Made by a program: the position numbers and the translations under genes
Shown here: piece after piece, positions 1 to 6,790 of the stretch
Layout: every line of letters starts with the position of its first letter
How positions within the stretch are numbered: the first letter of the stretch is position 1
NCBI GenBank assembly: GCA_947462425.1
Contig: CANHPI010000150.1
Span: forward strand, 1-6,842
Reading direction: 5' to 3'
DNA from: Bacteroidota bacterium
GTDB lineage: Bacteria; Bacteroidota; Bacteroidia; B-17B0; B-17BO
DNA length: 6,842 nucleotides
The notes under the pieces: generated by a model
What the model saw: the letters and a program-made list of their open reading frames with translations, nothing else
The model's database searches: none
What the model was told of the DNA's origin: nothing

Positions 1-837
1 AGTAAACATATTAGTAAACCTTTACTTAGCAGAAAAGGATGTAGTCGCTTATCGCCTTATTTAACGTATGGCAATATTAGTATGCGTATGGTTTATCAAT
101 ATACCAAGCAACATTATAATACTAGCGAAAACAAAAGAGCCTTAACTAATTTTGTATCGCGTTTGCATTGGCATTGCCATTTTATTCAAAAGTTTGAAGA
201 TGAATGCCGTTATGAATTTGAAAACATTAACCGCGCTTACAATTCATTAATAAAACCAAAAAACGATTTTTATATTAAAGCTTGGCAAACAGGTCAAACG
301 GGTGTTCCTATTGTAGATGCTTGTATGCGTTGCGTTGTAGCAACCGGTTATATAAATTTTAGAATGCGTGCCATGGTGGTTTCATTTTTTGTTTTTAATT
401 TGTGGCAAGATTGGCGCGAACTTCATTTTTTAGCACGACAATTTTTAGATTATGAGCCTGGCATACATTACCCTCAATTACAAATGCAAAGTGGCACAAC
501 TGGCATAAACACCATACGAATTTATAATCCGATTAAAAACTCGGAAGACCATGATTCTGAAGGATTATTTATTAAACAATGGTTACCTGAATTAAAAAAT
601 ATACCTGCACATTTAATACACGAACCGCACAAATTAACGTTAATAGAACAACAATTATATAATTGTGAAATTGGAAGAGATTACCCTACACCAATTGTAG
701 ACCTTGAAGAAACAAGAAAAAAAGCAAGTGACATTGTTTGGAGTTTTAGAAAAAATGAGAATGTGAAAATAGAAGGAAAACGCATTTTAGCAAAACATGT
801 CAATAATCCGAAATCACATTTAACCAAAAAAAAATAA
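1..837 (+). CDS. Photolyase/cryptochrome-family protein, C-terminal FAD-binding domain (5' end outside window)
   Basis: The reading frame is open from base 1, so this is the 3' part of a gene; 278 residues are visible and about the first 200 (the antenna/Rossmann domain) should lie upstream. The ATG at 82 is internal, because the codons before it already encode the family's FAD-domain motif [15 protein letters not shown]. Further family motifs are [17 protein letters not shown] (window residues about 94-110), DWRE (137-140), RIYNP (173-177) and IKQWLPEL (191-198). The family binds FAD and either repairs UV-damaged DNA or senses blue light. By my alignment to E. coli photolyase, several active-site positions differ: E274 is Arg54, N341 is Phe120, N378 is His156, W382 is Leu160 and W384 is Met162; W277 and W359 are kept. 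The segments LHWHCHF and [15 protein letters not shown] look like features of a conserved variant subfamily rather than decay, because the rest of the domain is intact. Whether it repairs DNA or signals cannot be told. Family assignment is firm; function is open. Confidence 0.9.
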   Translation, partial: SKHISKPLLSRKGCSRLSPYLTYGNISMRMVYQYTKQHYNTSENKRALTNFVSRLHWHCHFIQKFEDECRYEFENINRAYNSLIKPKNDFYIKAWQTGQTGVPIVDACMRCVVATGYINFRMRAMVVSFFVFNLWQDWRELHFLARQFLDYEPGIHYPQLQMQSGTTGINTIRIYNPIKNSEDHDSEGLFIKQWLPELKNIPAHLIHEPHKLTLIEQQLYNCEIGRDYPTPIVDLEETRKKASDIVWSFRKNENVKIEGKRILAKHVNNPKSHLTKKK

Positions 838-867
838 AAATCAATCATACTTTTTCTTTGATTTTTA
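835..867 (+). terminator. AT-rich inverted repeat, possible terminator after the first photolyase-like gene
   Basis: TAAAAATCAA (835-844) is perfectly complementary to TTGATTTTTA (858-867), giving a 10-bp stem with a 13-base loop that starts at the stop codon. The descending arm is T-rich. Only one pair is G-C, so the stem is weak and termination may be partial, letting some transcription continue into the DUF2256 gene 150 bases downstream. Confidence 0.35.
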
Positions 868-987
868 ACTTCTAGTATTTTTCTCTTTCAAACTACTTTT
901 TAAATACAATTAAGCTTGTATTTTAAACAATAATGTTCATATTAAAAAAGAGGTTAAACTTTTAAATCTGTAACTTGTTCTATTTAC

Positions 988-1125
988 ATGAAAGGTGTAA
1001 AGAAACAAAACTTGCCGTCCAAAATTTGTATTACTTGTAATAAGCCTTTTACATGGCGAAAAAAATGGGAAAAAAATTGGGCAGAAGTTAAATATTGCAG
1101 TGATAGATGTAGGAACAATAAATGA
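988..1125 (+). CDS. DUF2256 family small four-cysteine protein
   Basis: This 45-residue protein matches the DUF2256 (PF10013) pattern: [12 protein letters not shown], then [12 protein letters not shown], and YCSDRCR at the end. Four cysteines (C14, C17, C37, C41; spacing C-x2-C-x19-C-x3-C) suggest a zinc-ribbon-like metal site. The rest is very basic and rich in Trp (W23, W27, W31), which could contact nucleic acid or a protein partner. No function is established for the family as far as I know. The start ATG has no Shine-Dalgarno sequence, which is usual in Bacteroidota. The stop TGA overlaps the ATG of the next gene (ATGA, 1122-1125), so the two are probably translationally coupled. From memory, DUF2256 genes often lie next to photolyase/cryptochrome genes, which fits here; a helper role for the neighbouring flavoproteins is inference. 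The family match is strong despite the short length. Confidence 0.9.
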   Translation: MKGVKKQNLPSKICITCNKPFTWRKKWEKNWAEVKYCSDRCRNNK

Positions 1126-2678
1126 TGATGAAAGAAAATAAACAAAAAACACTTCGGTTAATTTTAGGAGATCAACTCAATATCAATCATTCATGGTTTA
1201 AAACAATTGATGAAAAAGTTACCTATGTGATGATGGAAATACGAACCGAAACAGATTATGCGCAACATCATATACAAAAAGTGATAGGTATTTTTGCGGC
1301 AATGCAAAATTTCGCAAAAGAATTATTACAATTACATCATAAAGTTATTTACCTAAAATTAAACGATAAAGATAATTTACAAAGTTTTGATAAAAATTTA
1401 GACGCTTTAATAATTAAAAATAGTTTCTCCTGTTTTGAATATCAATTCCCAGATGAATACAGAGTTGATCAATCTTTAAAAGAATATTGTAAAACACTTA
1501 CCATCACAAATAACGTCATTGATACTGAACATTTTTATAGTTCACGCGCAGAGTTAGGTAATTTATTTGAAGGTAAAAAAATATTCTTAATGGAATCTTT
1601 TTATCGATATATGCGCAAAAAACATCAGGTACTTATTTCAGATGGCGATAAACCTTTACATGGAAAATGGAATTTTGATGAAGATAACAGACAAAAATTA
1701 CCAAAAAATCATAAACCAACGCCTCCATTAATTTTCACTAATGATGTTAGTGACATTGAAACAGAAATTAAAAAAACATCCATAAAAACTATAGGCGTAG
1801 TAGATTCCAAAAACTTTTTGTGGCCTATAAATAGAAGTCAGTCATTACAATTACTAGATTTTTTTGTAAAAGAGTGTCTTCCCTTGTTTGGTACTTTTCA
1901 GGATGCAATGGCGCCTAACGAGTGGTCGTTATATCATTCTCGTTTGTCATTTTCAATGAACATTAAATTAATATCGCCACAAGAAGTTGTAAATAAGGCT
2001 ATAAGCGAATATAAAAAAAGGCCTAACGACATTGAGTACAATCAATTGGAAGGATTTGTAAGGCAAATAATAGGCTGGCGAGAATACATGAGAGGAATTT
2101 ATTGGCTTAAAATGCCTGAATACGCTGCGCTTAATTATTTTGAACATTCTGAAAAATTACCTCAATGGTTTTGGACAGGAAACACTAAAATGAACTGTTT
2201 GAAAAATGCCATTAATCAATCCTTGCAATTTGCATACGCGCATCACATTCAGCGTTTAATGATTACTGGTAATTTTGCCTTATTGGCAGGTGTAAATCCC
2301 AATGAGGTAGATGCATGGTATTTAGGAATTTATATAGATGCCTTTGAATGGGTTGAAATAACAAACACAAGAGGTATGAGTCAGTTTGCGGATGGCGGTA
2401 TTGTAGGCTCCAAGCCCTATGTAAGCTCAGCTACATATATAAATAAAATGAGTTCATATTGCGCCGGTTGCTTTTATGATAAGGCAAAAAAAACTGGAGA
2501 TAAAGCTTGTCCGTTTAATAGTTTGTATTGGAATTTTTACGACAAACACGAATCAAAATTATCTAAAAATCCTCGTATTGGTATGATGTATAATGTATGG
2601 CGAAAAATGCAACCAACAGCAAAAGCTGAATTATTAGAACAAGCAGATTATTATTTGAAACATATTAATGAATTATAA
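1122..2678 (+). CDS. phrB: Iron-sulfur bacterial cryptochrome / prokaryotic (6-4) photolyase (FeS-BCP, PhrB-like)
   Basis: At 518 residues this is a normal length for the family. The N-terminus ([10 protein letters not shown], residues 11-20) is the DPRP-type (PF04244) antenna domain; the C-terminal half binds FAD. Four cysteines, C359, C447, C450 and C463, have the same spacing (88, 3, 13) as the [4Fe-4S] ligands C350/C438/C441/C454 of Agrobacterium PhrB. The paired histidines H374-H375 match its catalytic H365-H366, and W351, W399 and Y400 match its electron-transfer residues W342, W390 and Y391. Characterised members repair (6-4) photoproducts using FAD, a [4Fe-4S] cluster and a ribityllumazine antenna; this protein keeps everything needed for that. 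It is cytoplasmic, with no signal peptide. Three ATG codons in a row (1122, 1125, 1128) make the exact start uncertain by two residues; the first overlaps the upstream stop. The DASH gene follows after 8 bases, so an operon is likely. Confidence 0.95.
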   Translation: MMMKENKQKTLRLILGDQLNINHSWFKTIDEKVTYVMMEIRTETDYAQHHIQKVIGIFAAMQNFAKELLQLHHKVIYLKLNDKDNLQSFDKNLDALIIKNSFSCFEYQFPDEYRVDQSLKEYCKTLTITNNVIDTEHFYSSRAELGNLFEGKKIFLMESFYRYMRKKHQVLISDGDKPLHGKWNFDEDNRQKLPKNHKPTPPLIFTNDVSDIETEIKKTSIKTIGVVDSKNFLWPINRSQSLQLLDFFVKECLPLFGTFQDAMAPNEWSLYHSRLSFSMNIKLISPQEVVNKAISEYKKRPNDIEYNQLEGFVRQIIGWREYMRGIYWLKMPEYAALNYFEHSEKLPQWFWTGNTKMNCLKNAINQSLQFAYAHHIQRLMITGNFALLAGVNPNEVDAWYLGIYIDAFEWVEITNTRGMSQFADGGIVGSKPYVSSATYINKMSSYCAGCFYDKAKKTGDKACPFNSLYWNFYDKHESKLSKNPRIGMMYNVWRKMQPTAKAELLEQADYYLKHINEL

Positions 2679-2686
2679 ATTGTAAT

Positions 2687-3982
2687 ATGAGAACTTCTAT
2701 CGTATGGTTTAAAACAGATTTACGTTTGCATGATAACGAAACCCTAGTGCGAGCCATTGAACAAAGTGATGAGATTATACCAGTATACTGTTTTGATGAA
2801 GCCCATTTTAAAACAACTGAATTTGGATTTCATAAAACCGGCAATTTTAGAGCTAAATTTTTATTAGAATCATTAGCTGATTTAGATAAAAACTTAAGAA
2901 ACCTTGGTTCAGGTTTAATAATTGTAAGAGGAAAACCAGAGTGCGAATTATTTAAATTAGCTCAAAAATATAAGGCTCAAAAAGTATTCTGTAAAAAGGA
3001 AGTGGCCTATGAAGAAAAACAAACTCAATTGCTCGTAGAAAAAGAATTGTGGAAAGCACATTGCCAACTTGAAACTTATAGCACAAGTACATTATATCAT
3101 GCGCAAGATTTGCCTTTTGCATTAAAGGATATACCAGATGTGTTTACTAATTTCAGAAAACGAATCGAAAAAGAATCAACTATTAGAGAAGTATTTTTAA
3201 AACCTAGTAACATCAAATCGCCATTTATTGAGGAGCTTTGTTTGCCAAGTATTGAAGAACTGGGGTTGAACGAAGTTATTAAAGATTGTCGTGCAGCAAT
3301 TGATTTTAAAGGAGGAGAAACAGAAGGATATAAAAGATTGAATACATATTTATTTGAGACACAGGCAATATCAACTTATAAAGAAACCAGAAATGGAATG
3401 ATAGGCGAAAATTATTCGACAAAATTTTCTGCCTGGTTAGGATTAGGTTGTTTATCACCAAGAGAAATTTACTATGAATTAAAAAAATATGAAGCTCAAT
3501 TTTTGGCTAACGAATCAACCTATTGGTTAGAGTTTGAATTATTGTGGCGAGATTATTTTAGGTTTATGATGAAGAAATACTCGAACTTATTTTTTCAACA
3601 AACTGGTCTAAAAGCTAAAAATGATAATATGCATCAACATAATATCGATAGATTACTAAGGTGGATTAATGGTGAAACAGGTGTTGATTTTATTGATGCA
3701 AATATGATAGAACTAAAGCTAACCGGTTATATGAGTAATCGTGGAAGACAAAACGTAGCTAGTTATCTTTGTAATGACTTAAAGTTAGATTGGCGTTTTG
3801 GTGCAGCCTACTTTGAACAGCAATTAATAGACTATGATGTTTGCAGTAATTGGGGAAATTGGGCTTACCTAGCAGGTGTTGGAAATGATCCAAGAGGGAA
3901 TCGCATTTTTAATACAGAAAAGCAAGCTAATGATTATGATAAATTAAAATCGTATCGAAAATTATGGCTCAACAATTTCTAA
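2687..3982 (+). CDS. DASH-type cryptochrome (Cry-DASH)
   Basis: At 431 residues this is a typical bacterial Cry-DASH length. The N-terminal antenna domain opens with WFKTDLRLHDNETL (7-20). The FAD domain carries YSTKFSAWLGLGCLSPREIY (243-262), LLWRDYFRFM (285-294), TGVDFIDANM (331-340), GYMSNRGRQNVASYL (347-361) and DYDVCSNWGNWAYLAGVGND (382-401), all DASH signatures. Tyr394 stands where canonical CPD photolyases have W384, a DASH trait. Family members bind FAD and usually a folate antenna and repair cyclobutane dimers mainly in single-stranded DNA; some may also signal. The proximal and middle members of the tryptophan electron chain are present (W392, W369), but the distal position, ten residues before W326, is His316 by my alignment. 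The start lies 8 bases after the PhrB-like stop, so the gene is probably co-transcribed and may be translated by reinitiation. No Shine-Dalgarno sequence is seen. Confidence 0.95.
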   Translation: MRTSIVWFKTDLRLHDNETLVRAIEQSDEIIPVYCFDEAHFKTTEFGFHKTGNFRAKFLLESLADLDKNLRNLGSGLIIVRGKPECELFKLAQKYKAQKVFCKKEVAYEEKQTQLLVEKELWKAHCQLETYSTSTLYHAQDLPFALKDIPDVFTNFRKRIEKESTIREVFLKPSNIKSPFIEELCLPSIEELGLNEVIKDCRAAIDFKGGETEGYKRLNTYLFETQAISTYKETRNGMIGENYSTKFSAWLGLGCLSPREIYYELKKYEAQFLANESTYWLEFELLWRDYFRFMMKKYSNLFFQQTGLKAKNDNMHQHNIDRLLRWINGETGVDFIDANMIELKLTGYMSNRGRQNVASYLCNDLKLDWRFGAAYFEQQLIDYDVCSNWGNWAYLAGVGNDPRGNRIFNTEKQANDYDKLKSYRKLWLNNF

Positions 3983-3997
3983 TTAAAAACAAACTAC

Positions 3998-4042
3998 GCA
4001 TTAGAAAATTTTTGACAAATTAATATTTTAAATTTCTAGTGC
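3998..4042. terminator. Imperfect hairpin between convergent genes, probable terminator
   Basis: GCATTAGAAAATTT (3998-4011) pairs with AAATTTCTAGTGC (4030-4042) through 13 pairs including one T-G wobble, with one bulged A and an 18-base loop. It lies 16 bases after the Cry-DASH stop. On the minus strand the stem is followed by a T-rich stretch (complement of the A-runs at 3985-3993), so it could also stop readthrough from the minus-strand operon. No clear T-run follows on the plus strand. Confidence 0.45.
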
Positions 4043-4099
4043 ATAACATTAAAAATTTAAAACATCTATGAAATTTAACCTATAGATTAAAGTTTGCTA

Positions 4100-4130
4100 A
4101 AACTACATAACTTTACAACTTTTGTAGTTT
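4100..4130. terminator. Small inverted repeat just past the GWxTD gene stop, weak terminator candidate
   Basis: AAACTACA (4100-4107) is perfectly complementary to TGTAGTTT (4123-4130), with a 15-base loop. It ends two bases from the minus-strand stop codon at 4133-4135. No T-run follows on either strand, so it may only help the stronger hairpin at 3998-4042 or protect the 3' end of the transcript. Confidence 0.3.
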
Positions 4131-4132
4131 AA

Positions 4133-5452
4133 TCAATTATCCAAATAAATTCTTCCTTGTCTCCACATATCAACAGACTGATACCAGGAATCTTTAAAAG
4201 TTTCACTTCTTTCTAAATAGTAATCGTTATCTGTAAACGGATTTATAACTTTTAAAAATGAGAATAATAGTGAGTTTGAATTGGCCCCTTCTCCAAACGA
4301 CCAAATTTCGCCATTTTTTATTTTGGTAACTTTATTGGGTGCGCCAAATACTATATAAATCATGCCTCTATCGGTTTTCCAACCTTCCTGATAACTTGTA
4401 AAAAGTTTATTAGCCTCCTGCACTCTTCCATAATATTTTCTAATCAATTCTTTAGCTCGTTCACTGCTACCAGCAATATCTAACCAAAAATCATCAATAG
4501 CGTTTTTTTTATCTGTAGCTAACATACATTTATCAAATTCTTTTTTTGCCATAATATAACGAGTACATAAAACCATCTGTTCGGTGTTTTTAATTTTAGG
4601 ATAGGATGATTCATATACAAAAAATGTAACACCATCTTTAAATTCATTATTAGTTAGTAAATGAAAAAAACCTTTTTGAGGAAGCTTTAATTCAATTTTT
4701 CCATCTATTAAATCAACACTAAATGTAGAATCTGGTTTATAGCTAAAATGCGGCATATGTTCCATTGAAAATGGCGGAGGTGCAAGTTTGAAATTAGAAT
4801 TAAAATAATCAACCTGATATGTTTTTTTTTCATTTCGAAGAGATTGTAAGTAAACCAAATCGCCCGTTTTATAATAGGGCGAATAAATCACTTCATTTTT
4901 AAAATTGGTAATTAAAAAATTTTGCCTAGATTCTGTATTTATTTTATTTGAAAATACACTACTAGTGTAAATCGTTTTTTTATTCTCATCAATTACATTA
5001 ATATTAAAATAATAGTTGAAACCTTTTTTTAATTTAAACGAGACGTTACCTTTCAAAAAGTTAACAATTGCTTCTGTTTGCTTATCTTTAATTTCAAAAG
5101 AAACAACATCATCTATTAAAGTTAAATTATCTTCTGAACTAACTTTTACGATTACTTTTAAATGACTGTAAAAAGAATCGCTGGTGTCAGTTTTTTTATA
5201 AAGCAAGGCTTCATTCGAAATTTCGTAAAACAATTTACTAATACTATCATTTATATGATAAATAGTGTATTTTGAATTAAGTCCATTGTTTTCTTTTTTA
5301 TATAGCCGGTCAGTACTTATTTGATTTACTTTTTGTGTAGAACACGATGCTAATTTAATAATACAAACAAAGGATATAATATGAATGATAGAGCCAAATG
5401 TGTATTTATATAAAAAATATTTATAATAAGAAAATAAAAAATATCGGTTCAT
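4133..5452 (-). CDS. GWxTD domain-containing lipoprotein
   Basis: This is a 439-residue protein from the ATG at 5452. The C-terminal part carries the namesake motif EGWKTDRGMIYIVFGAPN (residues 356-373), followed by IWSFGEG and a Tyr/Trp-rich tail; this domain is characteristic of Bacteroidota proteins of unknown function. The N-terminus has a hydrophobic stretch ending in the lipobox LASC (Cys37), so it is predicted to be lipid-anchored in the envelope. The middle is beta-rich with no domain I recognise. An in-frame GTG at 5482 would add ten residues. I prefer the ATG because the added residues lengthen an already long signal sequence and because a promoter candidate at 5492-5523 would place the transcript start almost at the GTG. 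The gene is third in a minus-strand set after the deacetylase and HMA genes, 56 bases past the HMA stop. No enzymatic role is claimed. Confidence 0.88.
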   Translation of the reverse strand: MNRYFLFSYYKYFLYKYTFGSIIHIISFVCIIKLASCSTQKVNQISTDRLYKKENNGLNSKYTIYHINDSISKLFYEISNEALLYKKTDTSDSFYSHLKVIVKVSSEDNLTLIDDVVSFEIKDKQTEAIVNFLKGNVSFKLKKGFNYYFNINVIDENKKTIYTSSVFSNKINTESRQNFLITNFKNEVIYSPYYKTGDLVYLQSLRNEKKTYQVDYFNSNFKLAPPPFSMEHMPHFSYKPDSTFSVDLIDGKIELKLPQKGFFHLLTNNEFKDGVTFFVYESSYPKIKNTEQMVLCTRYIMAKKEFDKCMLATDKKNAIDDFWLDIAGSSERAKELIRKYYGRVQEANKLFTSYQEGWKTDRGMIYIVFGAPNKVTKIKNGEIWSFGEGANSNSLLFSFLKVINPFTDNDYYLERSETFKDSWYQSVDMWRQGRIYLDN

Positions 5453-5491
5453 GTGAGTAATAAAGATAATTAAATCTATCACATAAAGTTA

Positions 5492-5523
5492 CAAAAAATA
5501 AAAGAAAATTATTTTAATTCAAA
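5492..5523 (-). promoter_or_regulatory. Bacteroidota-type promoter candidate for the GWxTD gene
   Basis: On the minus strand, TTTG (5523-5520) is followed after 19 bases by TATTTTTTG (5500-5492). This resembles the Bacteroidota -33/-7 consensus TTTG-N19-TAnnTTTG with one extra T in the -7 box. The -33 box lies in the last codons of the HMA gene. A start near 5486 would give a leader of about 35 bases to the ATG at 5452. In such AT-rich DNA a chance match is possible. Confidence 0.35.
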
Positions 5524-5856
5524 CGGTTTACGATCATACTGACAGCAATCAGGTAACTTATAATACGCATAATCATCACCGAAAAATTTATCATTATCGT
5601 ACCCAGAATTTGCAATTAACTGTTGAATTCTTTCTAAAGAGATTTTAGTAGTATCAAATGTAACAGTCATTAATGTCGATTCTATTTTCCAATCCTTTTC
5701 AATAACACCATCAACAGCGCAAGAAGCTTCAACTACTGACTTACATTTTTCGCAATTACCCCAAACTTTAAAAGTAACTGTTTTTTCTGGAGAACCGGTT
5801 TTACAAGAAAATAATCCTAAGGTTAAAGAAAAGATTAAATAATATGTATATTTCAT
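5509..5856 (-). CDS. Heavy-metal-associated (HMA) domain lipoprotein
   Basis: This is a 115-residue protein from the ATG at 5856. The N-terminus (MKYTYYLIFSLTLGLFSC) is a lipoprotein signal with the lipobox ending at Cys18. An HMA (ferredoxin-like, copper-chaperone-like) fold follows from about residue 25 to 90, with the metal-binding motif GNCEKC (C35, C38). A C-terminal tail holds a second cysteine pair, LPDCCQY (C104-C105), which could add ligands. It is probably an envelope-anchored metal-binding protein, with Cu(I) the most usual HMA ligand; the metal is inferred. An upstream in-frame ATG at 5877 would overlap the deacetylase by 20 bases and put charged and polar residues before the signal peptide. 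The ATG at 5856 gives a clean signal and lies one base after the deacetylase stop (TAAAATG), suggesting coupled translation. No metal-transport gene is next to it. Confidence 0.88.
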   Translation of the reverse strand: MKYTYYLIFSLTLGLFSCKTGSPEKTVTFKVWGNCEKCKSVVEASCAVDGVIEKDWKIESTLMTVTFDTTKISLERIQQLIANSGYDNDKFFGDDYAYYKLPDCCQYDRKPFELK

Positions 5857-5857
5857 T

Positions 5858-6475
5858 TTATAATTTAATAGTTGCAAATTTATAATTTAATTTCAAGAAA
5901 TGTTCAATATAGATAGGAAGAGCATATTTTAAATTTTTTTGAGCTTTAATATTATCATGAAAAACAATAATAGTGCCATTTCTTGTATATCTTATACTAT
6001 TATCTAAGCACTTTTTAGGAGATGTTAATTTATCGTAATCATAACTTAACACATCCCAAAAAACCACTTTAAACTCTTTAACAATAGATTTATATTGGCT
6101 TTTTTTTATTCTTCCGTATGGAGGTCTAAACAAACCAGTTTTTGTTAAAATTTCACATTTCTCAATATTTTCAATGTAAATCTTTTTGGAAAACTTCCAA
6201 CCTTTTAAATGATTAAAAGTATGATTACCTATTTGATGACCTTCATCAATTATTCTATCGAATAACTCTGGATATTTGATAATATTTTCACCTACACAAA
6301 AAAATGTAGCATTAATACTATATTCTTTTAAAATATCTAAAATCCAGGGAGTCAATTCAGGAATTGGACCATCATCAAAAGTTAGGTATATTCTAGGTTC
6401 ATTTTTATCCATTCTCCAAATAGAATCCTTATAAAAAGATCTTAATAATTGAGGTGGACGAACAAGTAATTTCAT
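5858..6475 (-). CDS. Polysaccharide deacetylase family protein (NodB homology domain, carbohydrate esterase 4)
   Basis: This 205-residue protein has all the family motifs in order: TFDDGP (32-37, catalytic and metal-binding Asp34/Asp35), GNHTFNH (83-89, metal-binding His85/His89), RPPYG (117-121), FWDVLSYDY (139-147) and VFHD (171-174, His173). The enzymes remove N- or O-acetyl groups from sugars such as peptidoglycan or other GlcNAc-containing polymers, using a divalent metal. No signal peptide or membrane segment is visible, so the protein is either cytoplasmic or acts on a precursor; the substrate cannot be read. The short length is a bare NodB domain. The ATG at 6475 begins MKLLVRPPQLLRSFYK and no Shine-Dalgarno sequence precedes it. 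It is the first gene of the minus-strand set, with the HMA lipoprotein one base downstream. Confidence 0.93.
   Translation of the reverse strand: MKLLVRPPQLLRSFYKDSIWRMDKNEPRIYLTFDDGPIPELTPWILDILKEYSINATFFCVGENIIKYPELFDRIIDEGHQIGNHTFNHLKGWKFSKKIYIENIEKCEILTKTGLFRPPYGRIKKSQYKSIVKEFKVVFWDVLSYDYDKLTSPKKCLDNSIRYTRNGTIIVFHDNIKAQKNLKYALPIYIEHFLKLNYKFATIKL
5875..5907 (-). promoter_or_regulatory. Flavobacterial-type promoter candidate for the HMA gene, inside the deacetylase 3' end
   Basis: On the minus strand, TAAATTTG (5882-5875), followed by C, is an exact match to the -7 consensus TAnnTTTG. TTG (5907-5905) lies 22 bases upstream, within the 17-23 spacing known for flavobacterial promoters. The start point would fall about 12 bases before the ATG at 5856, which fits that start and not the ATG at 5877. 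It also encodes the last deacetylase codons, so coincidence cannot be excluded. Confidence 0.4.
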
Positions 6476-6604
6476 TTAATTTATTATATCGCTAAATTAA
6501 TTAAAACGATTGAGTATTTTAATGTAGGTAACTTTAAAAATATAAATTTTCAGTCTATATTATGTAAAATTATAACTGCATGAACTTTAACTTAAAAATT
6601 CATA

Positions 6605-6666
6605 GCTATAAATACTAAGATTTTTATTTCGGCAAATTGCGTCTAGTCTATTGCTATAAAAACTAA
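6605..6666. repeat. Short direct repeat in the divergent intergenic region
   Basis: GCTATAAATACTAA (6605-6618) recurs as GCTATAAAAACTAA (6653-6666), matching at 13 of 14 positions, 48 bases apart. It could be a paired protein-binding site near the deacetylase promoter region or chance in AT-rich DNA. Confidence 0.3.
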
Positions 6667-6720
6667 ATAATTAATTATCACTTAATCACTGAAAGCGGCT
6701 TTCTGCTTAATAAAGAACAA

Positions 6721-6750
6721 ATCTTACTCATAAGATACTTTTTTACTTTT
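6721..6750 (+). terminator. Small stem with T-rich tail, weak terminator-like element
   Basis: ATCTTA (6721-6726) pairs with TAAGAT (6731-6736) around a 4-base loop and is followed by ACTTTTTTACTTTT. It has the shape of a plus-strand terminator, but no plus-strand gene precedes it in the window. It may end a short untranslated RNA or lie by chance in the leader of the gene at 6791. Confidence 0.2.
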
Positions 6751-6790
6751 TATTTTTATTAAATTCGTATAAAATAAATTTTTTATAAAC

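Larger units (their letters stand above)
6476..6790. other. Intergenic region between divergent genes, no gene recognised
   Basis: This stretch must hold the promoter of the minus-strand deacetylase set and that of the plus-strand gene starting at 6791. No exact TAnnTTTG box was found on either strand. It contains a 14-base direct repeat, a small GC-richer hairpin at 6691-6703 (GAAAG-CGG-CTTTC), a 6-bp stem at 6721-6736 followed by T-rich DNA, and an all-AT stem at 6768-6787 just before the edge gene. No tRNA, known riboswitch or open reading frame of note was seen. Confidence 0.6.

Noticed and set aside
82..84. ATG at 82 as the true start of the first gene
   Set aside because: The 27 codons before it encode a conserved photolyase motif in the same frame, so the gene begins outside the window.
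824..840. A-run at the end of the first photolyase-like gene as a programmed frameshift or decay signal
   Set aside because: It affects only the last lysines after the conserved domain and is ordinary for such AT-rich DNA.
963..970. TAAATCTG as a -7 box for the DUF2256 gene
   Set aside because: It has one mismatch, no TTG at a suitable distance upstream, and would leave only about a dozen bases of leader; not convincing.
937..1152. Minus-strand open frame of 71 codons
   Set aside because: It lies opposite the DUF2256 gene, is low-complexity Phe/Ser-rich, and has no family resemblance; it is a shadow of the plus-strand gene.
5453..5482. GTG start at 5482 for the GWxTD protein
   Set aside because: It would add ten residues before an already long signal sequence and lies almost at the predicted transcript start; the ATG at 5452 fits better, though the GTG is not excluded.
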